From positions 186,001 through 250,000 of the forward strand of contig NZ_KK366004.1 of assembly GCF_000686705.1 (NCBI RefSeq): a stretch of 64,000 nt of DNA, given 5' to 3'. How positions within the stretch are numbered: position 1 is the stretch's first letter; the number at the start of each line of letters is the position of its first letter. Under the pieces are notes generated by a model that had not been told where the DNA came from, made no database searches, and was given only the letters and a program-made list of their open reading frames with translations. Source of the stretch: Clostridium hydrogeniformans DSM 21757. Lineage in GTDB: Bacteria > Bacillota > Clostridia > Clostridiales > Clostridiaceae. A program made the position numbers and the translations under genes. Of this stretch, positions 35,628 through 44,012 are shown piece by piece.

Positions 35628-36585
35628 GGCTTTAATAGAAGTTAAAAATCTAAAGAAGTATTTTAAAACTCCAAAGGGACTTCTTCATGCAGTAGATGAT
35701 GTAAGTTTTAATATAAATACTGGAGAAACCCTTGGTATTGTTGGAGAATCAGGATGTGGTAAATCTACTACAGGAAGAGTAATACTTAGGCTTTTAGATG
35801 CAACAGGTGGAGAGGTAATTTTTAATGGAGAAGATATTTTAAGTTGTAATAAAGGAAGACTTAGGGAGTTAAGACGGGAGATGCAGATTATTTTTCAGGA
35901 TCCATTTGCATCTTTAAATCCCAGAATGACAATAAGTGAGACTATCGCTGAACCCTTAATAATACACAAGATGACCAAATCTAAGGAAGAACTTAATAAT
36001 AGGGTTAAGTCTCTTATGGATACGGTAGGACTTAGTGAGAGACTTATTAATACCTATCCTCATGAATTAGATGGAGGAAGAAGGCAAAGAATAGGTATTG
36101 CAAGAGCGTTATCCTTAAATCCAAAGTTTATAGTATGTGATGAACCAGTATCAGCACTAGATGTTTCTATACAAGCTCAGGTGCTTAACTTAATGCAAGA
36201 TCTTCAAAAAGATCTTGGACTTACTTATATGTTTATAACTCATGATTTATCAGTAGTTAAGCATATATCTAATCATATAGCAGTTATGTATCTTGGAGTA
36301 TTAGTTGAGAAGGCATCTTCAAAGGAACTATTTAAAACTCCTATTCATCCTTATACTAAGGCTCTATTATCAGCAATACCAGTGCCTAGTATAAAACATA
36401 AGAAGGAGAGAGTAATCCTTAAGGGAGAAATAACTTCTCCTATAAATCCAGAGCCTGGATGTAGATTTGCAAAGCGTTGTCCATATGCTAAGGAAGATTG
36501 CTTCAAGGTGTCACCAGAGCTTAAAGAGGTTGTTAAGGATCACTTTGTAGCTTGTCACCATTATAAAAAAATAAATAATAGGTAA
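35620..36585 (+). CDS. peptide ABC transporter ATPase (OppF/DppF-like), copy 2
   Basis: 321 residues, the same LDGGRRQR signature as copy 1, Walker A GESGCGKST and Walker B CDEPVSALDVSIQAQ. The 3' half is much closer to copy 1 at the nucleotide level than the rest of the operon is, with long stretches of identical codons, pointing to gene conversion. It is translationally coupled to the OppD-like gene and followed by the double-hairpin element at 36591. Confidence 0.93.
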   Translation: MSKALIEVKNLKKYFKTPKGLLHAVDDVSFNINTGETLGIVGESGCGKSTTGRVILRLLDATGGEVIFNGEDILSCNKGRLRELRREMQIIFQDPFASLNPRMTISETIAEPLIIHKMTKSKEELNNRVKSLMDTVGLSERLINTYPHELDGGRRQRIGIARALSLNPKFIVCDEPVSALDVSIQAQVLNLMQDLQKDLGLTYMFITHDLSVVKHISNHIAVMYLGVLVEKASSKELFKTPIHPYTKALLSAIPVPSIKHKKERVILKGEITSPINPEPGCRFAKRCPYAKEDCFKVSPELKEVVKDHFVACHHYKKINNR

Positions 36586-36590
36586 TTATA

Positions 36591-36670
36591 CTAAAAAAGC
36601 TATGGACTAATCCATAGATCAGACTGTAGATAAAATGGATATTTTTGTAATGAAAATATCCATTTTATTA
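36591..36670 (+). repeat. 80-bp double-hairpin element, copy 1
   Basis: Two palindromes: CTATGGA..TCCATAG (36600-36617) and AAAATGGATATTTT with its complement (36632-36666), joined by ATCAGACTGTAGAT. The whole element is nearly identical to the reverse complement of 44941-45023. It also acts as the likely terminator of the second peptide operon, directly after its stop codon. Confidence 0.75.
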
Positions 36671-36753
36671 TTTCATTATAAATAATATGGACTACGATAG
36701 TTGTTAAAGGCTTTTCAGATATCACCCCAAAATATTTTAATATAAAATTAAAA

Positions 36754-36776
36754 GAGTGTCGACTTTGTCGACACCC
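36754..36776 (-). terminator. terminator of the tRNA gene
   Basis: GTGTCGAC (36756-36763) pairs perfectly with GTCGACAC (36767-36774). On the minus strand it is followed by CTTTTAA, about 30 bases after the tRNA 3' end. Confidence 0.7.
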
Positions 36777-36805
36777 TGAAGATTTAGAACTATCCGAATC
36801 TTTTT

Positions 36806-36881
<76 letters not shown>

Positions 36882-37232
36882 ATATTAAGTTTCTAACTTT
36901 AGATAGTATGTTGAGTATAGTCTTATTATATGATAAAGTAAAGGAAAATATGAAAAAATTTAAAAATTATTTAAAAATGTTAAAAAGTTAGAAATAGTTT
37001 AATACATATTTATGTAAAATGTGTATTATATAGATTTTTATAATATAATAATACTCATAATAGTTTTATAAGAGAATCAGAGGAATAGATATGAGAAATA
37101 AATATCTAGTATTTGATATACATACTTATTATAATGATAAAAGTAGAGAAGGTTGATTTAAGAAAATTAAAAAAATATTTAACATTGTTTAGAGTTATGA
37201 AAGAATACTGAGAAGTGAAAAGGAGAGAAAAT
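36882..37232. other. intergenic region upstream of the LacI-type regulator
   Basis: About 350 AT-rich bases. They contain a 21-codon frame (37091-37156, MRNKYLVFDIHTYYNDKS) with a fair GAGGA site, which may be a remnant or a leader. No operator palindrome was recognised here. Confidence 0.35.
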
Positions 37233-38258
37233 ATGGCTACTATAAGAGATGTGGCTAAGCTGGCAGGAGTGTCAGTTGCTACTGTATCTAGGGTAATAAA
37301 TAAAAAAGGTTATGTAAGTAAGGAAACAGAAGAAGCAATTATTAACGCCATGAAAATGTTAAATTACACTCCAAATGATGTAGCGAGAAGATTAGCTGGT
37401 AAAAAATCTAATACAATAGGACTTGTTATTCCTAATATCATAAACCCATTTTTCCCTGAAATAGCTAGAGCGGCAGAGGATACTGCAAATAAACTTGGTT
37501 TTAGTCTGATACTATGTAATGCAGATAATAATAGAGAAAAAGAAAATCAGTATTATGAAATGCTTATAAACAAGCAAGTAGATGGAATAATAATAGCCTC
37601 ATATACAGCCATGCCAATGGATTTGTTATCACTTATGGATAGAGGAATGCCCATAGTTGCATTAGATAGAGAATATAATGGCTATGAAATTCCTTCAATT
37701 AAGGGTGATGATAGGTTAGGGGGAGAACTTGCAGCTAAACATTTAATAGAATGTGGATGTGAAAATATTGCACATATAACAGGGCCTATGTACATAGAAT
37801 CTTTTCAAGAAAGGTTCGAAGGCTTTGAAAAGATATTGAAAGAAAATAATATATATAAATCTCAATTAGTAAAGATAGAAGAGCTTTCTTTAAAAGGAGG
37901 ATATGAAGCCACAAAAAGGTTATTAGAAGAGGTCAAAGAAATAGATGGGATATTTGCAGGTAATGATATTTTAGCTATTGGATGCTACAAAGCTTTAAAT
38001 GACCTAGGATATAAGCTTTATGATGATATAAAGCTTATAGGGTATGATGGTCTTGAATCAAATATTAATTATTTAGAGATATCTTCAGTAGCTCAGCCCA
38101 TGTATAGTTTGGGTAAATATGCAGTAGAATTGCTTGTTAAAATAATTAAAGAGGAAGAGAATATAACAAAAGAAAAAATAAAACTAGAATTAGAAGTTGT
38201 AAAAAGGAAATCTACGATTGGAAAACAAAATAGAGCTAATAAAAAAGTAATCAGTTAA
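37233..38258 (+). CDS. rbsR: LacI-family transcriptional regulator (likely ribose/ribonucleoside repressor)
   Basis: 341 residues from the ATG at 37233, chosen because LacI proteins begin MATIRDVAKLAGVS and AGGAG sits seven bases upstream. The upstream in-frame GTG (37215) is rejected. The helix-turn-helix and hinge occupy residues 3-55 (VATVSRVIN; ARRLAGKKSNTIGLVIPN). The periplasmic-binding-like sensor domain follows (MIVALDRE, GDDRLGGELAAKHLIECG, GIFAGNDILAIGCY). It stands before ribokinase and nucleoside hydrolase genes, with a palindrome TAACCGGTTA at their promoter, so it is probably the repressor of that operon. The symbol is inferred from context. Confidence 0.82.
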   Translation: MATIRDVAKLAGVSVATVSRVINKKGYVSKETEEAIINAMKMLNYTPNDVARRLAGKKSNTIGLVIPNIINPFFPEIARAAEDTANKLGFSLILCNADNNREKENQYYEMLINKQVDGIIIASYTAMPMDLLSLMDRGMPIVALDREYNGYEIPSIKGDDRLGGELAAKHLIECGCENIAHITGPMYIESFQERFEGFEKILKENNIYKSQLVKIEELSLKGGYEATKRLLEEVKEIDGIFAGNDILAIGCYKALNDLGYKLYDDIKLIGYDGLESNINYLEISSVAQPMYSLGKYAVELLVKIIKEEENITKEKIKLELEVVKRKSTIGKQNRANKKVIS

Positions 38259-38277
38259 AAACTGATTGCTTTTTTTG
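38241..38277 (+). terminator. terminator of the LacI-type gene
   Basis: The stem AGTAATCAGTT/AACTGATTGCT (38246-38256, 38260-38270, one wobble) overlaps the stop codon and is followed by seven T. It isolates the regulator transcript from the ribokinase operon. Confidence 0.8.
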
Positions 38278-38344
38278 TTAAAAAATTAATTATTTTTGAA
38301 TTGAGAAAATAAAAAAAAACTCTTGAAAACATTTACTGATACTA

Positions 38345-38391
38345 TTGACATACAATTAATATGATGTTAGATTTAAATATATAACCGGTTA
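38345..38391 (+). promoter_or_regulatory. ribokinase operon promoter with LacI-type operator
   Basis: TTGACA (38345-38350), 17 bases, then TAGATT (38368-38373) gives a sigma-A type promoter. The perfect palindrome TAACCGGTTA (38382-38391) covers the expected start point, an ideal repressor site. A second, one-sided site AAACGGTT lies at 38470-38477. The sequences are seen; repression by the upstream LacI-type protein is inferred. Confidence 0.6.
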
Positions 38392-38492
38392 CACATTTTT
38401 GTATTTAAAATTAAAAATGTGATGAAAGTATCGTAAATAAAAGGTTTATAGCTATTATATATAATATGGAAACGGTTAGATTGGAGGTAGTT

Positions 38493-39410
38493 ATGAAAAA
38501 GGTAGTTGTAGTTGGAAGCCTTAATATGGATTTGGTTATGGAAGTTGATAGAATCCCTAAGATAGGCGAAACTATTAAAGGCGAAGAAATGAGTTACTTA
38601 ATTGGGGGTAAGGGATCTAATCAAGCAGTTGCAGCTTGTAGGCTTGGGAACGAAGTTACCATGATTGGTTGTACTGGAAAGGATACATTTGGAGATAAAG
38701 TTTTAAAGCACTTAAAAGAAGAAGGTATAAATATAGATGCAATAAAGAGAGATGAAGTCATATTCACAGGAATAGCAACTATTTTTAAAACAAAAGATGA
38801 TAATTCAATAGTAGTAATTCCAGGGGCTAATGATTTTTGTGATAAGGATTTGATAGATAAAAATATAGAAGCTATAAAGTCTGCTGATATATTAATAACT
38901 CAATTAGAAATTCCTATTGAAACTGTAGAGTATGTATTAAAGGTTGCTAAAGAAAACGGAGTGAAGACTATATTAAACCCAGCTCCTGCAAGAAAGATTA
39001 GTAAGGAAATATTAATGAATGCTGATTTTATTACTCCTAATGAAAGTGAGTTTGAAATAATATCAGGTAAATTATTTAAAGATGGAAATGAGCTTGAAGA
39101 ATCTATGATAAATTGGCAAAAAGAAAATCCATCAACTAGATTAGTAGTTACTAGAGGAAAAGATGGTTCTTCCTATGTAGATGAAAATGAGGTAGAAACC
39201 ATGAAAGCTATAAAGGTAAATGTTATAGATACAACAGGTGCAGGAGATACTTTTAATGGAGCTTTGGCTCATGGATTAAGTCATGAATTTTCAATGAATG
39301 AAGCAGTAACCTTTGCAGGTGCAGCAGCATCATTATCAGTAACTGAATTTGGTGCTCAAACAGGAATGCCAAAATTTGAAGAAGTAAATAATATTTTAGA
39401 TATAAAGTAG
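38493..39410 (+). CDS. rbsK: ribokinase
   Basis: 305 residues from the ATG at 38493, behind GGAGG (38483-38487). The upstream ATG at 38466 lacks a ribosome site and overlaps an operator-like sequence. It is a PfkB-type kinase: VVVGSLNMDLVMEVDRIPKIGET, the sugar-pocket GGKGSNQAVAA (38-48), and the catalytic anion-hole signature DTTGAGDTFNGAL with its base aspartate near 253. It converts ribose to ribose 5-phosphate. It heads the operon with nucleoside hydrolase, so its ribose probably comes from nucleosides rather than from a ribose ABC transporter, which is absent here. Confidence 0.94.
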   Translation: MKKVVVVGSLNMDLVMEVDRIPKIGETIKGEEMSYLIGGKGSNQAVAACRLGNEVTMIGCTGKDTFGDKVLKHLKEEGINIDAIKRDEVIFTGIATIFKTKDDNSIVVIPGANDFCDKDLIDKNIEAIKSADILITQLEIPIETVEYVLKVAKENGVKTILNPAPARKISKEILMNADFITPNESEFEIISGKLFKDGNELEESMINWQKENPSTRLVVTRGKDGSSYVDENEVETMKAIKVNVIDTTGAGDTFNGALAHGLSHEFSMNEAVTFAGAAASLSVTEFGAQTGMPKFEEVNNILDIK

Positions 39411-39422
39411 GGAGGAATTAAA

Positions 39423-40349
39423 ATGTTAAAAAGAAGACCTATTATTATTGATACAGATCCAGGAATAGATGATGCAGTTGCAATTGCAGCAGCAGTATTT
39501 TGTGAAAGCTTAGATGTAAAATTAATTTCAACAGTTTCAGGTAATGTTTCTATAGAACATACCACAAAAAATGCACAAAAATTAGTAGAGTTTTTTGAAA
39601 AAGACATTGTAGTAGCAAAGGGTGCAAGTAAACCTTTAATTAAAGAGTTAGAAGATGCTAGTCACATTCATGGTGAAACAGGAATGGCTGGATATGAATT
39701 CCCAGAGCCAACTAAAAAGTTACATGAAAAGAATTCTATAGAAGCAATGAGAGAAGTAATCTTAAACTCACAAGAAAAAATAACAATAGTACCTATAGGA
39801 CCATTAACTAACATAGCATTATTACTTAAAACTTATCCAGAAGTTAAAGAGAATATAGAAGAAATAGTTTTAATGGGAGGTTCATCAGGAAGAGGAAATC
39901 ATACTCCCGCAGCAGAGTATAATATATATGCAGATCCAGAAGCTGCAAAGATAGTATTTGCACAAGATGTTAAAATAGTAGTTTGTCCTTTAGATGTAAC
40001 TGCAATATCCACTTTAGATTTAGAAACAATAAATAAATTAAGGGATATGAATAAGATTGGAGAAATGTTCTATTCATTATTCAATCACTATAGAGGTGGA
40101 AGTGTAGCAAAAGGCGGTCTAAAGATGCATGACTTAACAACTATAGCATATCTTGATAAACCAGAATTATTTGAAAAAGTAGAGACTTTCGTAGATATAG
40201 AGACAGCATCAGGATATACAGAAGGCTTCATGATAGTTGACTTTAGAGGAGTATATAATAAAAAAGCAAATGCTACTTTCTGTACAGAAATCAATGTTGA
40301 AGAGTTTAGAAATTGGATGCTAGATATATTTAAAAATATTAAATTTTAA
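39423..40349 (+). CDS. inosine-uridine preferring nucleoside hydrolase family
   Basis: 308 residues. The calcium-site motif DTDPGIDDAVAI is at 10-21 (D10, D12, D16, D17). Later come NVSIEHTTKNA, GPLTNIALLLKTYPEV, MGGSSGRGNHTPAAEYNIYADPEA (asparagine and aspartate contacts for ribose) and MHDLTTIAYL. The enzyme splits ribonucleosides into base and ribose. It starts 13 bases after the ribokinase gene with GGAGG, so its product is used immediately. Purine or pyrimidine preference cannot be told. Confidence 0.93.
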   Translation: MLKRRPIIIDTDPGIDDAVAIAAAVFCESLDVKLISTVSGNVSIEHTTKNAQKLVEFFEKDIVVAKGASKPLIKELEDASHIHGETGMAGYEFPEPTKKLHEKNSIEAMREVILNSQEKITIVPIGPLTNIALLLKTYPEVKENIEEIVLMGGSSGRGNHTPAAEYNIYADPEAAKIVFAQDVKIVVCPLDVTAISTLDLETINKLRDMNKIGEMFYSLFNHYRGGSVAKGGLKMHDLTTIAYLDKPELFEKVETFVDIETASGYTEGFMIVDFRGVYNKKANATFCTEINVEEFRNWMLDIFKNIKF

Positions 40350-40368
40350 TTTATAGGAGGATTTAAAT

Positions 40369-41724
40369 ATGATAGAAGTTATTATTGCATTACTTGTTAT
40401 CTTTGGGGTAGGATACTTAATTTACAAAAAGTATAATGCAACTATTGCACTAGCTGTTGGTGGTCTATTATTACTAACTTCAGCTGTTATACTTGGGTAT
40501 CCTATATTATCGCCTGAAAATACAACAGGAATGCCTTTCCTAGATGTATTTAAAGCAGTGGAATTATCTTTTATTAAAAACTTAGGAAACATTGGGTTAA
40601 CTATAATGACTTTATTTGGTTTCTCAAGCTACATGAACTTAATTGGAGCAAATGAAGTTACAGTTAATGTTATGACAAAACCTTTAGGAAAAATTAAATC
40701 TAAGTACATATTAATTCCAGTAATATTTTTACTAGGAAACTTATTATCTTTAGTTGTTCCTAGTGCATCTAGTTTAGCAGTATTACTTATGGCAACATTA
40801 TATCCGGTATTAACTAAAATTGGTGTTACTCCATTATCAGCAGGGGCAGTAATTGCAACTACAGCTACAATAATGCCAACACCACTTGGAGCAGATAATG
40901 TTTTAGCAGCAGAAACTTTTGGTATGAATATTATGGATTACGTTATTGCTCATGCCAAGGTCTCAATTCCTGCATTATTAGTTATGGCAGTTGCTCATTA
41001 TTTCTGGCAAAAATATCTTGATAAGAAAGAAAAAGCAGAAGATGTAAAGATAGATGAAAGCAAATTAGCAAAATTAAATAAAGAATTACCACCTAAATAC
41101 TATGCAATATTACCAATATTACCGTTAATATTAGTTCTATTATTTAATCTTGTAATTAAAAATGCAAATATAGGACTTGTTAGTATAACATTCATGTCAT
41201 TAATTATAGCAGTAATAGTTGAATTAATAAGAAAAAGAGATTTTGTTAAAGTTTCAAATGATATAAATGAATTCTTCAAAGGAATGGGTAATGGTTTAGC
41301 TATGGTTGTAACATTGTTAGTAGCTGCATCATTATTAGTAGATGGATTAAAAGCTCTTGGAATAGTTGATATGATAACTAATTCAGTACAAGGCTTAAAT
41401 GGAGCTGGAACAATTTTAATGTTAGCATTTAGTGGAGTTACTTTCTTAATAGGTTTAATCAGTGGTGGTGGATTATCAGTATTCTACGCATCAGTAGGTA
41501 TGATTCCAGATCTTGCTGCAGCAGTTAATGTATCAGGACCTATGATAGCATTACCAATGCAAATGGTAGCCAACTTAGTTAGATCAATATCACCAGTAGC
41601 AGCATGTATAATAGTTGTTTGTTCAATTATAGGTACAAGCCCAATGAAGATAGTTAAACGTACTGCAGTACCAGTAATAGTTGGTATTGTATCAGTATTA
41701 ATACTTTCAGTAATATTATTATAA
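40369..41724 (+). CDS. DcuC-like transporter, probable nucleoside uptake
   Basis: 451 residues, about 12 hydrophobic helices. Features include KPLGKIKSKYILIPVIFLLGNLLSLVVPSASSLAVLLMATLYP and TATIMPTPLGADNVLAAETFG, the style of the anaerobic C4-dicarboxylate carrier DcuC family. In this operon the cargo is more likely a ribonucleoside or sugar than a dicarboxylate, because ribokinase and nucleoside hydrolase precede it. AGGAGG lies upstream. The annotated family function and the context disagree, so the substrate is uncertain. Confidence 0.8.
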   Translation: MIEVIIALLVIFGVGYLIYKKYNATIALAVGGLLLLTSAVILGYPILSPENTTGMPFLDVFKAVELSFIKNLGNIGLTIMTLFGFSSYMNLIGANEVTVNVMTKPLGKIKSKYILIPVIFLLGNLLSLVVPSASSLAVLLMATLYPVLTKIGVTPLSAGAVIATTATIMPTPLGADNVLAAETFGMNIMDYVIAHAKVSIPALLVMAVAHYFWQKYLDKKEKAEDVKIDESKLAKLNKELPPKYYAILPILPLILVLLFNLVIKNANIGLVSITFMSLIIAVIVELIRKRDFVKVSNDINEFFKGMGNGLAMVVTLLVAASLLVDGLKALGIVDMITNSVQGLNGAGTILMLAFSGVTFLIGLISGGGLSVFYASVGMIPDLAAAVNVSGPMIALPMQMVANLVRSISPVAACIIVVCSIIGTSPMKIVKRTAVPVIVGIVSVLILSVILL

Positions 41725-41738
41725 AAATTTATTGAAAA

Positions 41739-42212
41739 ATGAGAGTTAGAGAAGCATCCTTGATAGAGGTATCTCAAGTCAGAATATGGCTAAGGGATAC
41801 TGCAAGTTGGTTAAAAGAAAACGACATTCCTCAATGGGAAAGGTTTTTAGATGATAAAAAAATTGAAGTTTGCTTAAAAGATTATAATGATAGAAAGCTA
41901 TATGTATTAGAAGATGATAGTAAAGTCATAATTGGAGCTATGTCCTTTGGAAATCCAGAGGACATAGATATAAAACTTTGGGATAACTCAGAAAATGCTT
42001 ATTATATACACAGGATAGTTTTATCTAAAGAGTTTAGGGGTATGAAAAAAGGCGAGTTTATGATAAATTGGGCGAAAAAATCTGCCATTAGTGATAAAAA
42101 AGAGCTTAGACTTAACTGTGTAAATGAGAATAAAGTTTTATTTAATTACTATAGTAACCAAGGCTTTAATTATAACGGAAGCAAATTAGGCTATCACTTA
42201 TTCAAAATTTAA
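41739..42212 (+). CDS. GNAT family N-acetyltransferase
   Basis: 157 residues. Its core has [14 protein letters not shown], an acetyl-CoA strand and loop [27 protein letters not shown] (about 88-114), and the closing [26 protein letters not shown]. It starts 14 bases after the transporter gene with no good ribosome site, suggesting coupling or low expression. Its role in a pentose operon is unexplained; a sugar-phosphate or antibiotic acceptor cannot be told apart. Confidence 0.82.
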   Translation: MRVREASLIEVSQVRIWLRDTASWLKENDIPQWERFLDDKKIEVCLKDYNDRKLYVLEDDSKVIIGAMSFGNPEDIDIKLWDNSENAYYIHRIVLSKEFRGMKKGEFMINWAKKSAISDKKELRLNCVNENKVLFNYYSNQGFNYNGSKLGYHLFKI

Positions 42213-42229
42213 GTATAGGAGATGTAATA

Positions 42230-42874
42230 ATGAAGTTCTTTTTAGATACAGCAAATATTAAGGATATAAAGGAAGTTAACAGCTTAGGAATAATTTCTGG
42301 GGTTACTACTAATCCTTCCTTAATAGCAAAGGAGAAAAGAGATTTAAAAGAAACTATAAGAGAAATAGCTTCAATTGTAGACGGACCTATTAGTGGAGAA
42401 GTTATTAGTTTAGATTATGAAGGAATGATAAGAGAAGGGGAAGAATTAGCGAAGATACATAAAAATATTGTAGTTAAGATTCCTATGACTAAAGATGGAT
42501 TAAAGGCAGTCTCATATCTTTTAAAGCATGATATAAAAACTAATGTTACACTAATATTCTCAGCTACTCAAGCCTTATTAGCTGCGAGAGCAGGAGCAAC
42601 ATATGTATCGCCATTTTTAGGAAGGCTAGATGATATGGGATCAAACGGAATGATTCTTATAAAAGATATAAGAGAAATATTTAGTGTTCACAATATTAAA
42701 ACTGAGATTATAGCAGCATCTGTAAGACATCCGATTCACGTAATAGAAGCTGCAAAACTTGGAGCTGATATAGCTACTATACCTCCAGTGATAGTAGATA
42801 GCTTAATTAAACATCCTTTAACAGATATAGGAATAGAAAGATTTATAAAGGATTGGGAAGCAGCAAATAAATAA
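42230..42874 (+). CDS. transaldolase (short, fructose-6-phosphate aldolase/TalC type)
   Basis: 214 residues, the short transaldolase subfamily. It has [27 protein letters not shown], the Schiff-base lysine K83 in [39 protein letters not shown] and the C-terminal [10 protein letters not shown]. It transfers dihydroxyacetone units in the pentose phosphate pathway; this subfamily may instead act as a fructose-6-phosphate aldolase, and sequence alone does not settle it. It is the last gene of the ribokinase operon, preceded by AGGAG and followed by a terminator. Confidence 0.9.
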   Translation: MKFFLDTANIKDIKEVNSLGIISGVTTNPSLIAKEKRDLKETIREIASIVDGPISGEVISLDYEGMIREGEELAKIHKNIVVKIPMTKDGLKAVSYLLKHDIKTNVTLIFSATQALLAARAGATYVSPFLGRLDDMGSNGMILIKDIREIFSVHNIKTEIIAASVRHPIHVIEAAKLGADIATIPPVIVDSLIKHPLTDIGIERFIKDWEAANK

Positions 42875-42996
42875 AATTATTCATTATTGGAGAATATTAG
42901 TTAACATATAGTTATAAAAATTTAATAATTATATAAATAAAACTAAATTATTTACGGAAATAGCTAGTTTAATAAAATAATTTGCAACTATAAAAT

Positions 42997-43048
42997 AAAC
43001 CTCCATGTGATTTAGTAGTTTTATAACAAACTATTCACATAGAGGTTT
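42997..43048 (+). terminator. terminator after the transaldolase gene
   Basis: AAACCTCCATGTGA at the left (from 42997) pairs with TCACATAGAGGTTT at the right (to 43048), with internal AGTAGTT/AACTATT pairing. Confidence 0.7.
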
Positions 43049-43101
43049 TATATATTAAATAATAATAAAGTAGTTTTTAATATATAAAGTTAAAAGAGCT
43101 C

Positions 43102-43130
43102 TTTAAAGTGAGTTATTTCTAAAATATAAT
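43102..43130 (+). promoter_or_regulatory. promoter of the transketolase pair
   Basis: TTTAAA (43102-43107), 17 bases, TATAAT (43125-43130). It places transcription start about 50 bases before the first transketolase gene. Confidence 0.5.
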
Positions 43131-43187
43131 GGAGATTTTAGAAGTAATATAAAGAAAAACAGTAAAGTAGATTGGGTGGTGTAAAAT

Positions 43188-44000
43188 ATGAATAAAGAAA
43201 ATTTAGTTTCTCTTTCTAAAAATGTTAGAAAGAATATAATAGAGATGATTTATGAATCAAAATCTGGGCATCCAGGTGGTTCATTATCTTGTGCAGATAT
43301 ACTGACATATTTATATTATGAAGAGATGAATGTGGATGTAAATAACCCTAAGTGGGATAAAAGAGATAGATTTGTATTAAGTAAAGGACATGCTGCTCCA
43401 GCACTTTATTCCGTATTAGCTGAAAAAGGATTTTTTTCTAAGGAAGAATTAAAAACTTTAAGAAAAACAGGAGGATTGCTTCAAGGACATCCAGATTCAA
43501 AACATATTCCAGGGGTAGATGTATCAACAGGATCACTTGGACAAGGGATATCTAATGCTGTAGGAATGGCTCTAGGATTAAAAGCTCAAAGTAATAATGC
43601 AAGAGTATATGTAGTATTAGGTGATGGAGAGCTTCAAGAAGGAATAGTTTGGGAAGCAGCTATGGCAGCAGCTCATTATAAGCTAGATAATTTAGTTGCA
43701 ATAGTTGATTTTAATGGATTACAAATAGATGGGAAAAATGAAGAGGTAATGAGTATTAATCCTTTAGATGAGAAGTTTAAAGGTTTTGGATTTAATGTAA
43801 TTAAGTGTAGTGGACATGACTATGATGAACTAGATAAAGCATTTAAAAATGCAGAAGAAACAAAAGGAAAACCAACTATAATAATAGCTAAGACAATAAA
43901 AGGTAAGGGTGTTAGTTTTATGGAAAACCAAGCAGGATGGCATGGACAAGCACCTAATGAAGAGCAAACAAAGCAAGCTATTATGGAGATTATGAAATAG
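43188..44000 (+). CDS. transketolase, N-terminal subunit
   Basis: 270 residues, the thiamine-diphosphate-binding half of a split transketolase. It has KSGHPGGSLSCADILTYLYY, the LSKGHAAPALYSVLAEKG helix, DVSTGSLGQGISNAVGMALG, and the metal/pyrophosphate motif GDGELQEGIVWEA (about 147-159). Split transketolases are usual in clostridia. It works with the next gene product to pass two-carbon units between pentose and hexose phosphates. The RBS is GGTGG. It forms a two-gene operon with the C-terminal half. Confidence 0.94.
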   Translation: MNKENLVSLSKNVRKNIIEMIYESKSGHPGGSLSCADILTYLYYEEMNVDVNNPKWDKRDRFVLSKGHAAPALYSVLAEKGFFSKEELKTLRKTGGLLQGHPDSKHIPGVDVSTGSLGQGISNAVGMALGLKAQSNNARVYVVLGDGELQEGIVWEAAMAAAHYKLDNLVAIVDFNGLQIDGKNEEVMSINPLDEKFKGFGFNVIKCSGHDYDELDKAFKNAEETKGKPTIIIAKTIKGKGVSFMENQAGWHGQAPNEEQTKQAIMEIMK

Positions 44001-44012
44001 GAGGTATTTAAA

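Noticed and set aside
38318-38335. cre site TTGAAAACATTTACTG before the ribokinase promoter
   Set aside because: It lacks the central CG required for CcpA binding, so it was not listed as a feature.
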